NCBI GenBank assembly: GCA_032164245.1
Contig: JAVMKO010000022.1
Location: forward strand, 10,415,845 to 10,479,844
From: Sternotherus odoratus
Taxonomy: Eukaryota; Chordata; Testudines; Kinosternidae
Direction of reading: 5' to 3'
DNA length: 64,000 nucleotides
Shown here piece by piece: positions 1 to 11,115 of this stretch. Positions within the stretch are counted from its first letter, which is position 1. Every line of letters starts with the position of its first letter. The position numbers and the translations under genes are program-made. The notes beneath the pieces are model-generated. The model did not search any database, had not been told where the DNA came from, and saw nothing but the letters and a program-made list of their open reading frames with translations.

Positions 1-318
1 AATCGGACCCGCTTCCAGCTCAGTGTCACAGGCTGAAGTTCTCATTCTGATTGCAGGCAGGATGAGCGCCACGTTAAAGGGCAGGTTACTTAGGAGTGGT
101 TACAGCTATAAAGAACACAACTGTGCACTGGATCAGGATGGAGTCAATCTCCCCTCCTTCTAGCATCCATAAAATACCAGATCCACAGCACTAGCATGGG
201 TTTCCTGAGGTGGCAAGCGGCTTTTGGCTAAGCTGAGGATTTCAGTGATGTGGCGGGGGTCCGTGGAAAGTCCACACTAAAACCCACAAACAGGAAAACC
301 ACGGCAATTATGTCATAC

Positions 319-3300
319 CTGGTTGCTTGATACATGGCAGCTGCAGTCCAGGTTTCTGGCTCTGTGATGTAAAGGATCTGCTCCCAATTTGACAGTGCTG
401 GGATGATTTTAAAGGCTTTGGGGAGTTTGCCACTCCTGTATTTGGACAGCACCTTTAAAAGAAAGTATGTGGAATGCGGCTTAGTAGTCAGAACAGGGCC
501 CCAAGAGTCAGGACTACTGAGTATTATCACTAACTCAATGTGTGACTAACAGGGTCAGCTGCCTCCTGAGCACCTCCTCCTGTCTCAGTTCCCCTCTTCA
601 AGGCCCCTTAATACCTCACTCAGTCCAAAGCAAATTGAAACATTTGCCTCCCATAGTCCAATTCATCCCAGTCCCCAAGTCAGTGCCTCTCCCCGCTAAG
701 GTAGGAAATATCCAGCCATTTCCCCTAGAGCTGGGTCCTAATTCAAAGCCTCTCTCTCGTCAAGCAGGAAATTGGCCTCTAGGCCCCAATGCCAATCAGT
801 GTTTCTTTCCCTTAGGTAGAAAGTCCCCATCCCTCCTTCCTGGTTCTAATTTAAGAGTCACCTCCAGGTTTACCTGGCTAGAGTTCAGCCTTCTAGTTCT
901 CAGCTCCCCTGGTGCCAGGGTTTTCTCTGCAGGCGCCTCTCTCATTTCCCCCCTTCCCTGCAGCCTCCTGCTGCCCTTTATAGGGGAACCAGCTGTTCTC
1001 CATCAGGCCCCATCAAAGCTGCTAACATGGATGGGTCTGGAGCAGATCTTTCAGTCCTCAGGCTTGACTGGGGCCAGGCTTCCAGCCCTTAAGGGGCAAG
1101 CCACCCTGTTACAGTGACTTGAGAAAGTCACTGGGGCCATTTTCTCCATTCGTAGGGTGGATACAGCACCACGCCTTCCTCAAAACTCTGGTGGTTGGGA
1201 GGCGAAGTTATTTGTAAAGCTCTCGAGATCCTTGAATGAAAGATGCAGTGCAAACAGCAGCTACATCATTTGGAAGCCTGCAGAGAAGGAGTCTATGCCT
1301 CGTGAACACTACCTAATCATACTGAAATTCCTCTCCGTTCACAGGCTCACGTGCTTCTCAGGGCTCCTGGACCTAAGAGAATTTTCAAGTCAGCTCTCGA
1401 ATGCACGCACTCTCTCACTGCCGGCTGAGCGGTAAAAAGCCTCTCAACATCAGAGTATAATGAACAGCCCCAGGTTTTTTTGCCTGTTGCAGATATAACG
1501 AGAGAAAGGATGGAAACCTCAGACCCTGCAGTTTGCAATCTCTCTAATTACCCTAAGTGCCACCAGCATTGCTGTACAGTGACAGCTGTCATGTTCCGCC
1601 CCGGAGATGGCTGCGCGTCAGCAGTGGGAGAAGATATTTCTCAGCACAAGCCATGAGGATAAAGACACACACCACAATGATTACGAATACTGGCTGCTAG
1701 AGCAGCTGGGCTCATTTTGACCTAGCTCCTCGCCGGGGTACAGCGTTTTGAAGGAGGAGGCTGCTATACAAATGCTCTTGCTCTTACCTCTCGGACACCC
1801 TTGTAGACCTCGAGTACGCGGGGGTCCAGCTGAGGCATGGGATGGCCCGATATTTCCGACATCATTGTCTCCACCTCTGTCTGCTTCTCCGTGATCTTCT
1901 CCATGATGATATCGGCGAGCGTGAGCCTGGCAGACACAGGGGGAGGAAACTATGTAGAGCTGGATTCTGGCCTAGAAGAGCATCACCCTGTTGTTCCTTG
2001 GCAAACCAGGCAGCAGGGCCTAGGGGACTGAGCTCTGCAATAGGAATCAGAGGGCTTGCTGATCAGTGGTCTGCTGGGTGACATTTCCCCGTTTTGTGCC
2101 TCTGTTTCCGCTCTCATCCTTGATCTGTCTTGTCTCTGTAGGGTGTTTCTCTCTTTGGGGTAGAGACTGTCTTACTGAGCGTGGGTACAGTGCCAAGGAA
2201 AAGGGAACCCTAATCTCAGCTGGGTCTCTAGGGGCTACAGTATGGCTCGACGCATGTGTCACTTTATAAGAAACAAAGCATTATCTACTGCTTGGAGCAC
2301 AGGGGGTCAGGACTCCTGGGTTCTATTCCTAGTTCTGCCTCAGACTTGCCTTATGAGCCTGAGCAAGACAATTCTCCCCTATGCTTCAGTCTCCCCAGGT
2401 ATAGAAGAGTGACAGAGCTTTAACCAAACCCACCTCCCAGAGGTCAGTTAACCTCTTCAAAGTGCTGTTCTGAACTTTAACACTATTTGAATGCTGCTTG
2501 GCTGCAGGGAAACACTTATATCCCACGGCTCAGGGGTTTGTTTCCTACCTTAATGGCGGATTCTTGTTCATGAACATTTCAATGGCTCTCTCATCCTCAG
2601 GATCCACCGTCACCTGCTCACAGTACTCCCCCTTTCCCATGGATGCAGACTTCTCCAGCGTGGGCCACTCATCATCCTCTGCGTCAGAATCCCCATCGTG
2701 TGATCCAGACCCTGAAATAAGCCAGACACAGTTAAGGTTGGACAAGTCAGGGGGCAGAGGAAATTGCCTGCAAAGAAACGGCTGAACAAGCGTATTCCAC
2801 TCAGCTCTCCACACTCTGATCTCCAACCCTCTCGTGTGGCTAGTGAGGTGAATTTGCAGAAGCCCTTTTCTAATAGTAGTCAAACACCCACTACGGGATG
2901 GGGCACCAGAGATTTCCAGGGGCAGGCCATCTGTTGAGACAGTCAGAATTAACATCCTCTTGTCAACCACCGGGATCAACCAATAAGGTTGGAAAACAGC
3001 TGTGCAATTAAAAATTACCCTTCCACGTTAAAGCTTCATTAACTAAAGAGTTAAAAGCAGTTTCAGGTCCTACACATGTGCCTAAGTGTCTCCTGCTCAT
3101 TTCTCTGGGATTCTAAGCATGGGCTTTTTGTTTTGTGTCAATTGTTCTTTCTCCTGTTGTCTAGGAAGGACTCACACGAGCCTAGGGAGAGCTGACTTGA
3201 GGCCCCTTCCACTAGGCTGGGAGTTTTGTTTTCAACTGAGCGCTGCCACCTACTGAACTGCCAGCACCACTTCCTGAAGCCTTCTGGGGCGTCCTTGGGA

Positions 3301-3861
3301 AAACTGGGAAAGCCCTTAGCACTGTATCATGGCATGTCTACCCAGGCCTGGCTTTTAATACTCGGGCTCTCCGAGACTGGGGGGGCGGAGAGAGAAATCC
3401 CATGAGAATTTAGCAGGGGATTCTTCTCTTCCCCATCAAAACTGCTATGTCAAAGGGAAACAGATGGGGCGGGGGGTACTGTCCCCTCCCAGCAACGTTC
3501 ACGGCAAGCGACAGAGACCCAGCCCAGCTCCCCCCACCCACTCCCGGCTCCCCCCCTCTTGCGGGCTCCGTCCCCACTCACCCAGCACCGTGGTCTTCTC
3601 CTTCTTCGGTTCGGTTCCCTTGCCGGGACAGTGCTCGGCCTCCAGCTCCTCCTGCTGGAGCCGAGCCTGCTCCAGGATCCTCCGGGACAGCTTCTCATCC
3701 ACGTACTGGTCCTCCTGCTCCCCCTCGCCATGCTGCCCGCCTCTGCCCCGCCTCTTCACCCGCGTGGTGGGTTTCACCGAGTCCCCCTGTACCATCTGCT
3801 CGGCCAGGGGCACGTTCCTGGCCGCCTCCCCTGCGCCCCTCCGCCGCTTGACCTTAGGCAT
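319..3861 (-). CDS. BYSL: Bystin, N-terminal part (exons 1-4; gene continues past the left edge)
   Basis: Bystin is a nuclear/nucleolar factor needed for 40S ribosomal subunit maturation. Four minus-strand coding exons read in frame: 3861-3582, 2711-2549, 1926-1788 and 452-319 (716 nt, 238 codons plus 2 nt). All have AG acceptors and GT donors. Exon 1 starts MPKVKRRRG and ends in a basic/acidic segment with [18 protein letters not shown]. Exon 2 carries [12 protein letters not shown] and [17 protein letters not shown]. Exon 3 carries [20 protein letters not shown]. Exon 4 carries [20 protein letters not shown] and [20 protein letters not shown]. All match my memory of vertebrate bystin. I chose the start at 3861 because MPK is the family start and the upstream in-frame residues are not conserved. 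No exon 5 (family text after YQATR) is visible in 1-318, so roughly the last 200 residues are outside the window. Identity is near certain; exon edges come from splice consensus. Confidence 0.95.
453..1787. other. BYSL intron 3, no gene seen
   Basis: This stretch lies between BYSL exons 4 and 3. A plus-strand open frame at 542-1117 is proline/leucine/serine-rich, matches nothing I recognise and lies inside a BYSL intron; I treat it as chance. Confidence 0.5.
2125..2425 (+). repeat. CR1/L3-type 3' fragment followed by a MIR-like tRNA-SINE
   Basis: Inside BYSL intron 2. About 2140-2245 resembles the common sauropsid CR1/L3 3' tail (GGGGTAGAGACTGTCTTACT, then a gctgggtctctaggggcta-type end). 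About 2290-2425 resembles a MIR/CORE-type SINE (GTCAGGACTCCTGGGTTCTA, then GTCTCCCCAGGTATAGAAG). Both are old and diverged. The family call is from memory of consensus phrases, not from an alignment. Confidence 0.5.
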
Positions 3862-4060
3862 GTTGATCCCCCGGTTCGCTCCCCCTGGCCTGCAAGACAG
3901 CCCACGTGTGTGCGCGTTGCGTACGCCAGGGAAGGGGAGGGGTGGCTGGAGAGGTGTCACCAAAGCGCATGCGCCCCTAGAACGTTGCAACTCCTTCCGT
4001 TCCAAAATTGGCAACAGTTTAGTGAACCCTGTTGCAAAGCTCGGCTCTTAAGGTGCCGCC
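3862..4060 (-). promoter_or_regulatory. BYSL promoter region with NRF1-type palindrome, E-box and ETS-like site
   Basis: Just upstream of the BYSL start are a perfect GCGCATGCGC palindrome (3965-3974, NRF1 consensus), a canonical E-box CACGTG (3903-3908) and an ETS-like CTTCCG (3994-3999). NRF1 and ETS sites are typical of TATA-less housekeeping promoters, and E-boxes are frequent in ribosome-biogenesis genes. MED20 lies divergently downstream on the plus strand, so the same block may also start MED20 transcription. The motifs are seen; the function is inferred. Confidence 0.55.
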
Positions 4061-5548
4061 GTCCTATTTTACAGTGTCTTCTAGCATCCTCTCCTAAGGC
4101 GGAGTCAAAGAGTTCAACTTTCAAAGCAATAGAGCGAGAGGGTCGATTTATTGAGGGGCCCACCTATGAATTGAGATACATTAGGCTGGAAGAAATTGGT
4201 GGAGGGGCCGGGGATATTGGATACTTGGCTCTTAGGGCCTTTGATTTTTGGTTTTTATTTGATTTAATCTCAGGAATGTATTGGTGTTTCTTACTACAGC
4301 AACAAAAACAAGTGAAAATCAGTGGGAAACATTTTTCTGGGTAAATATCTGCATTTCTTTTGATGGAAGGACGGGGAAAATATATGCAGTAGATTCATGC
4401 TTTGATGAATGGAATTCAGTGTGGTTTGCTTCACAACTAAAACAGAAATCGAAATACCTCTGAGTTTAAGAAAATAATAGATCTCTAATCCCCAAATAAA
4501 ACTTTTCATTTGAATAAACGGTTTACTGTTGTAGACTTAGAACTATTAGCCTATACACATTTACATTTAATAATGAGGCCACACCATGCTTTTCGCCTCT
4601 TGTTTTATTAAAATTTTTGAATACTTGTGTTCTGAAACATATTCTAAAAGCGATTTTCATTTTCTTATCATTTTAGTTTAGCATGTGTCAGCTCTTTAAA
4701 TTATCAGCCAGCAGCTTGAAATGTGTACTTGGTGGGTGTGTTGCACACACACTTCTTGCATGTGGGGCTTGGATGCAGGCCCGTTGTTTATTGTGTGTAT
4801 CTTTTAAACTAATACATAGCCTTACTTCAACAGGCAGCTTTGCATATACACACAGACTAATGTATTATCATAATATATCTCATGCCATGTACTGTATTTC
4901 CTAATAAAAGAAGTTTTTATATATATTTGACTGGTACAAAGATAGGCTGAACATCAGAAAAAAATGAATAATGCTTTTTGTAAAACCCAGGATTTATTCT
5001 GTAAAAAATCAGTTTAAACTGAAAACAAAGGGACTTCATAATTCTTTAAAAGAGCTGCCCCTCCTAAATGTTGCAATCTTTATGATGAAGGATTTTGCAA
5101 TGTGTTTCTCTCAGGCCTTTGTCAATTTCCTCCTGGGACACTGACCAGGAGCATTGACTCAGGTTCTTCCCTGGTTCTGCAATCCTGTGCTAAGCAGAGC
5201 CTACTCTAGGGGAGACAGAACAGGATCAGCAGCATAAGTACCAGACCTCCACTTACTTACTTACTCTGGAGATCTGTGGTTGGTGGCCCATACCCCGACT
5301 GGGGTGACGGGCATAAGTAAGCAGACCTCCACTAGGGCTCGTTAAAATCTAGCATTATCGGTTGCTCTTTATACTCCAACAAGCTGTTTATGTACATGCA
5401 ACAAAGTTTGGCATCTTGTTTTGTGTTTTTTCTCTGGAAAGTGCCAGGCGGAACTCTTCTGAGAAAGAAATAAAACAAAAGTGGGGGGAAAATCAGTGGT
5501 AATGTGTCCCTGGGCTCTTAAAACCTGATGTTAATTTAACTCCCTCTG
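4061..5548. other. BYSL-MED20 divergent spacer or MED20 intron 1, no gene seen
   Basis: AT-rich, non-CpG sequence with scattered AATAAA words (for example near 4495 and 4900) but no coding evidence. At about 5230-5330 a short phrase (gcataagta, then cagacctccac) occurs twice. If MED20 starts at the CpG-rich end near BYSL, this stretch is its first intron. Confidence 0.4.
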
Positions 5549-5640
5549 GGGTGACCAGATGTCCTGATTTTATAGGGACAGTCCTTAATTTTTGGATCTT
5601 TTTCTTATATAGGCTCCTATTACCCCCCACCCTCTGTCCC
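5549..5640 (-). repeat. Fragment of a short MITE-like repeat (same family as 29127-29248)
   Basis: It starts with GGTGACCAGATGTCCTGATT and continues with a tataggctcctattacc phrase. This corresponds to the reverse complement of the complete short element at 29127-29248, with the far end missing or degraded. Confidence 0.55.
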
Positions 5641-5973
5641 TGTTTTTCACACGTGCTGATTGGTCTCCCTCCCTCCAAGTTGGTGTTTGCCATCTGCTGC
5701 TCACAGTCTTTGGCAACTGATCTGCAACCAGGAGGGGACAGACAGTACACTGTGACCTGCGGGGGGGGGGGCTGGCCTGAGACTTGTATCCGCCCCTCTT
5801 GATGACCTCATTTCCTGCTTGTTGCTTTTCACTGGGGATAGTAGAGGGCAGGGAGGGGCTGCTGGGATAGCAAATGTGCTTCCTGCCCAGGAGAGAGAAC
5901 CATGTACAAGTCACTGCTGTAAATATATTTGAAAGACTGCCTAGTATCAGCTGAGCCTCCTTCTTCTCCACAG

Positions 5974-6023
5974 GGACCAGTCCAGCCCTACGTGAAGACT
6001 TCAGGAACCATGGGAGTCACCTG
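5974..6023 (+). other. MED20: MED20 start-codon exon, probably spliced to an upstream leader
   Basis: A ccttcttctccacag acceptor precedes 5974. The exon holds 36 nt of 5' UTR, an ATG in a good context (accATGG) and 14 coding bases, then a GTAGGA donor. Because it looks like an internal exon with no CpG-rich promoter next to it, the transcription start is probably elsewhere, perhaps near 4000. This is an inference from splice signals only. Confidence 0.5.
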
Positions 6024-9000
6024 GTAGGACTTTCTATGCTGCGTGGTTAAAAAGCATGCCAGGGGGTGGGTCTTTATTTACTTGCAATGAAAGTGACTGC
6101 CCGGTGTTTGTAGACAGCAGCTCCTTGCACCGAGCCCTGAAAGGGTAGTTCCTTAGGAGCTGCTCTGTTGCAGGATGAGCTCAGGGATGCTGATTCAGAC
6201 TGCATTGATTCTTGGTGGGAGTGTACCGTGGCAGCTCATTCAGCCGGTGCTCTTTGTTGGTGTTGTCTTACTATTCGAGCCAGCTCCACCATGCTGCACC
6301 TGCTTGGTGGAGATAATGGGAGAAGGCACCCAGCAGAGAAGAACAGGGGTGAGCCAGGATCCTTGTTTAGGAGGGTGTGGAACATAAGAGTGGCCATACT
6401 GGGCCAGAACAATAGTCCATCGAGCTCAGGATCCTTCCATAGTCCATCCTTGCCAGGTGCCCCAGGGGGAATCATCAAGTGATCTATCCCCTGTTGCCCA
6501 TTTCCAACTTCTGGCAAAGAGAGGCTAGGGCCACTTCAGAGCATAATTGTGCATCCCTGCCTGTTCTGGCTAATAGCCATCGATGGACTATATCAATTTA
6601 TCTGTTTCTTTTTTAAACCTGTTGTAGTCTTGGCCTTCACAACATCCTCTGGCAAAGAGTTCCACAGGTTTTCCTGTGTGTTGTGTGAAGAGAGATGCTG
6701 CTGCTCAGGGAATGCAAAGAGGGAGCTGGGTTATACTCCAACAGGGATCTAGCTGGGGCTTATAATCAACAAGATATGTCAATATCGCAGCTGGTATTAT
6801 AACACAAAGGGATCATATTGCAATGGGCATGGAGGACGTGATTTAAAAACAGGAGATCAAGGCTTTATATCAGGGGTGGGGAACCTCCGGCCCGGGGGCC
6901 TTATACAGCCCGCCAAAGCATTCCATCTGGCCCGCGCGTGTCCCTGGCCGGCAGCTCCCCGAAGCACTTCCCGGCTCCTTCGCCGAGCCGCCCCGACCTG
7001 GGGCGGCTCCGCGCTCAGCGAAGAGGCCGGGAAGCGCCTCGGGGAGCTGCCAGCCAGGGACGCGCGTGGGCCGCCAGGCGGGGGCGGCTCCCCCATGCGC
7101 TTCCCGGCCCCTTCGCCGAACGCGGAGCCGCCCCTGCGCCCAACGCGGAGTCGCCCCCGCCTGGCGGCCCGGGGCAGCTCCACGCTCCGCGAAGAGGCCG
7201 GGAAGCACCTCGGGGAGCCGCCGGCCAGGGATGCGCGCGGGCCGCCGGGCGGGGGGGGACTGGGCTTCGGGGAGGGGGGGACGGACGAGCGGCCCCCGAA
7301 TGACATTGTAAATCTTCAAATGGCCCTTCGCAGGAAAAAGGTTCCCCACCCCTGCTTTATATTGCTCAAGAGGGAAATAGGAGAGCTCTAAGGACATTGG
7401 TGATCAAATGTGCTCTGGGTTTATGGAGCTACCAGTGTAACAGTGCAAAAACCTTGTGTAAAATCTTCTGGATGATGCTTGTTTTGTATGTTTATAGGGC
7501 GACAAGGAAAATGGATCTTTACAGTGTCCCATCTGTCCTGGCACTTGGCCAGTACCCATTGCCGTGGGACCTTGTGTGGTGCCAATGCCTGTGACGCTTG
7601 CTCTGCCTGCCTTAGGGTTTTCTAAATGCCTGTCACAGCTGGGTTGGGATGTATGAGTGGTCTAAAGCCAGATTCAAACCTCTCTTATCCTCCCTGGGTG
7701 TTCTAGTTCCCTGTGGAGGCCTGGGTTCAAATGCTGCTCCTGATCTCTCTCTTTAATGGCTGGATGTCTTTCTAAAAGCAGTTCTATAGCTCAAAAAGAA
7801 GTGTATTGGTTTGACAGAAAAATTACTGGCTGAGGTTCTGTGCCCTGTGTTATTCAAGAGGTCAGATGGGACTATCACAATGCTCTCTTCTGAGTCAAGT
7901 ATGCAAGTACTTTACAGATCAGATAACTATCATGTATATTGGCTTCTAATCTTAATCTAGACTTTATAAGTACATTGACTGGCTGAATTTGAGTCTGACA
8001 TGGTTATATCTCTATGTATGCGATCACTGAATCTTTTCTGTTTTCTTCCCTGTCTTCTATGACAGTGTGTCTCAGATGCCTGTGGCGGAGGGGAAGAGCG
8101 TCCAGCAGACAGTTGAAATCCTAACGAGGAAATTGGAGCTGCTGGGAGCAGAGAAACAAGGCACATTTAGTGTGGACTGTGAGACCTACCACACCGCTGC
8201 CTCCACCATGGGCAACCAAGGTTTGCATTTCACTTCCTTTCATGGAGTGATCAAAGTGCCCTGTGGCGATCGTTAAGGCTGATCGCTGGGATTGGCATAA
8301 CTCAACTCGAGTAATGTTCAGGGAAGTAATTGCTCTCTTAGTTTCTGACAAGGACGTCAAATGCCAGTTTTGAGTCTCAATCCCACTAATGCTTCCTCCC
8401 CCATTCTTTTCTCCGATTGTTCAGGGTGTCACTCCTGAAATAATTTGGTGGTAGCTGTAGGGAAGAAAAGTAAAATAGGGACAAGATGCATGGATTCTCC
8501 CTATGTTTAAAATGTACATCACAATATTGACCTACCTCACATGGAGTTGGGTGACTTTGCTGCTGATAATAAAACGGTTGGGGATCTTTGGATGAAAGAT
8601 GTTACATCAATAAAATTATGATTCACTCCCCAAAAGCTTTGTTAACTCTGTACCTTCTGAGTGCATCTGTATTTAAACTGATGAAAACCAGGCAGTACAG
8701 AGGTACAGTACTCACCAGTCCTGCAACCTTCATTCTGCCCTCTTTGAGTAACGCCCCAAATCTGCCGTTACAGACAGTAATAATCTGTTCTTCCCTTTGT
8801 CATTCTGCAAGGGTTCAAGGAAACACTGCTCAACCTTAACTGTTTGCAAGGATTTTTGGTAGTGAATTTCCCTTGGTTTTTGAGCAAGTGGTGGTACTGA
8901 GGGGGGCATGACTAGGGGGACTGTTTTCCTAGGGAGACCATAGAGTGGTGTTGTGACTCTTTAAGTGGGGGCTTTATCTCCGGAAACCCTTTCTTAAACA

Positions 9001-11115
9001 CCTTAAAATTTAGACCCTCTAACCCTACCCTGGTTCCTCGTGATGCACCAGAACTTTTCAAAACAATCAGAGTGAGCATGTGGACGACAGAGTGCTTCAA
9101 AAAAGCGACTCCAGCAACTAGTCTCACCTTTAACTGTCCTGGTTTTACAGATTCACTGTAAGTGTCTCTAGAGGTCAGCAGTGAGCCTGTGTGTACAGTG
9201 CAAGTCACAATCTAGCCCTATGTTATTTATAATGCCTTTGAGCCACATTGGAACGTCCTTTAGCTGCAAGAGTAATTCCTCCTGCACAAATCTCGTTAAT
9301 TTCGTGGGGCTGTTGGTATAACTGCTCTTGAGTAGGCTGGCCCTTATACTGGATTTCTAATATTCTTTCTGCTTTAACAATGTACTCATCACTGTTCATG
9401 CTCTTTATTTACATTTTGCCCTTCTCTCATCTTTGGCAGTGTAAATCGAGGTCACCTTTGTTTCTAATCAGTTTCTGTCTCAGATTTTGGGTTGTGCATA
9501 CTGCAGGAGTGGAGCAGGGGTTATTTGTCTAAAATCACTGGGATTTAAACAAAAAAAGATTCCTATTTGAGTTCAGTTTTCTAGAAATGTTGGAAGGATT
9601 CTTAGTTTTTCCCCAGTGCCTGAATCTGGGTCCAAACATGAATTGACAGTGCCCCTAAGGAGTAAAGTTGCTGAGAATTCATTGTGGTGGGTCAGTGTTT
9701 GGATCTGTTCAGATGGAGTGTTAAAGGAAACCTGGCTCCAAGTATTGAATTTGTTCGAGTTGGCTCTCTCTTTACAAAGGGTGGAGGGCATTCAGCATAT
9801 GCTCTCTTTATTAGTCATTCACTATCTTCAGTTTAGTAGACAGTTCCCAGCTTCCTTCCCCAGTAAAATATCCCATTTCCCAAGTTGACATACATGCCTG
9901 TGTGTGTGTGTGTGTGAGTGAATTAGTAAATGGAGACAGGCAGTAAAGTTAGCAGTCAGATAGCTCTCTTGAGTAATCGGTGCAAAACATGGTTAGAAAT
10001 TTGAGTTTTAAGCTCATACATCTCAGTAGGCCCAGGAAATACAGAGATCAGGACATGCTTAGGTTTTTTTATGGTTTGTTTTTAGATCATAAAACAACCC
10101 CACACACCCAGTGTCCAGAATCTCATTAAACATTCATGAGGAATACAGAAATCCTGAAATAGCATTTCTTTTGTCCTTGTCTTTGTTGATTCTAACAGAT
10201 GTTTCTTCTTGAAAGCATGCAAGAGGGAAGAAGCCTCGTTTCTACAGTTAAAATACCGTTGTTCTTGTTCCAGGCCAGGCTGGCAAGCTGATGTACGTGA
10301 TGCATAACTCTGAATATCCCCTCAGCTGTTTTGCTCTCTTTGAAAACGGCCCCTGCCTCATAGCGGATGCCAACTTCGACGTCCTGATGGTGAAACTGAA
10401 AGGCTTCTTCCAAAACGCCAAGGCAAACAAGATAGAGAGCCGGGGTACGCGGTACCAGTACTGTGACTTCTTGGTGAAGGTTGGCACGGTTACCATGGGG
10501 CCCAGTGCTCGGGGGATATCTGTGGAGGTAAGGCTGTTTGTTCCTTGAGGTGGCTAATCTCATTGGTTTCAGTGTAACATAGAATCATAGACCGTGGAAA
10601 CACAAAGTTCCTTCTGGTCCTAACGGTGAGAATATTGCAATTAGTCATGAGTATCAGTCCTAGCACACCAGCTGCCTAAATAAGGTCAATTACTTCCTAG
10701 GCATCATGACAGAGGTAAGTTTGAAGGACAATGCTGCGGCTTTGCTGACTGTCAAGGGGAGATCATCCAGTGAGGGGGATTTTATATCCCTTTGTCTCCA
10801 AAGGATTGACGCGTTCTGTATCGGGGTTCAAAGTTAATTGCCTCCTGTGTGGCTGCCGTCCACTGCTCCGTGCTTCAGTGCTCCTGTTTCTGTTACCAGG
10901 TGGAATACTGCCCATGTGTGGTAGCCAACGACTGCTGGAACCTGCTCATGGAGTTCATGCAAAGCTTCATGGGGAATCACACTCCTGGAATCCCATCTGT
11001 GTTTGGCAACAAGCACGACAACATCTACAGCCCAGGGGACACCATGGCTCAGTACATGGAACTGTTCAACAAGATCCGCAAACAGCAGCAGGTGCCTGTA
11101 GCTGGGATCAGATGA
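6010..11115 (+). CDS. MED20: Mediator complex subunit 20
   Basis: MED20 (TRF-proximal protein family) is a Mediator head subunit that pairs with MED18 and takes part in RNA polymerase II transcription. Coding exons are 6010-6023 (ATG GGA GTC ACC TG), 8066-8220, 10274-10527 and 10900-11115. Together they give 639 nt, or 212 aa, the length I recall for human MED20. The protein starts [20 protein letters not shown], includes [36 protein letters not shown] and [20 protein letters not shown], and ends [19 protein letters not shown]. Residue changes from human are few and mostly conservative. The start-codon exon has a pyrimidine-rich acceptor just upstream (exon 5974-6023), so a noncoding leader exon further upstream is likely. 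The exon 2 donor is a weak gtttgc, but the junction is fixed by the protein. BYSL is divergent on the left; USP49 follows on the same strand. Confidence 0.96.
6379..6690 (-). repeat. CR1-type LINE 3' end fragment
   Basis: Read on the minus strand, this is the same 3'-terminal sequence as the LINE at 14020-14973. The shared phrases are AGTGGCCATACTGGGCCAGA, the gatctatcccctgttgccca stretch and the ggccttcacaacatcctctggcaaagagttccac region. The element ends in the octamer-type motif (ACATAAGA) at 6380. It lies in MED20 intron 1 and is 5' truncated. Confidence 0.75.
6871..7354. mobile_element. GC-rich non-autonomous hAT element, copy 1
   Basis: It begins CAGGGGTGGGGAACCT and ends AGGTTCCCCACCCCTG-like (GGTTCCCCACCCCTG), giving perfect terminal inverted repeats of about 15 bp. 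It is flanked by a perfect 8-bp target duplication, CTTTATAT, at 6863-6870 and 7355-7362. The CAG/CTG ends and 8-bp duplication are hAT hallmarks. The 484-bp interior is extremely CpG-rich, with internally inverted blocks (cttcccggctccttcgccga against a gaagaggccgggaagcg block), and encodes no transposase. All long open frames here are by-products of this composition. It sits in MED20 intron 1. Confidence 0.9.
9899..9916. repeat. (TG)n microsatellite
   Basis: Nine TG units in MED20 intron 2. Confidence 0.9.

Noticed and set aside
1..318. Possible further BYSL exon at the left edge
   Set aside because: None of the minus-strand frames reads like the bystin segment that should follow YQATR; the next exon is probably outside the window.
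542..1117. 191-aa open frame on the plus strand
   Set aside because: Lies in a BYSL intron, has no recognisable domain and is rich in Ser/Leu/Pro; likely chance.
3447..4344. Long plus-strand frames (134, 195 and 261 aa) opposite BYSL exon 1
   Set aside because: Shadows of the GC-rich BYSL first exon and promoter on the other strand.
6857..7391. Six overlapping open frames on both strands (up to 175 aa), proline/arginine/glycine-rich
   Set aside because: They lie entirely in or around the GC-rich hAT element; lack of stops follows from base composition, and the same happens in the second copy.
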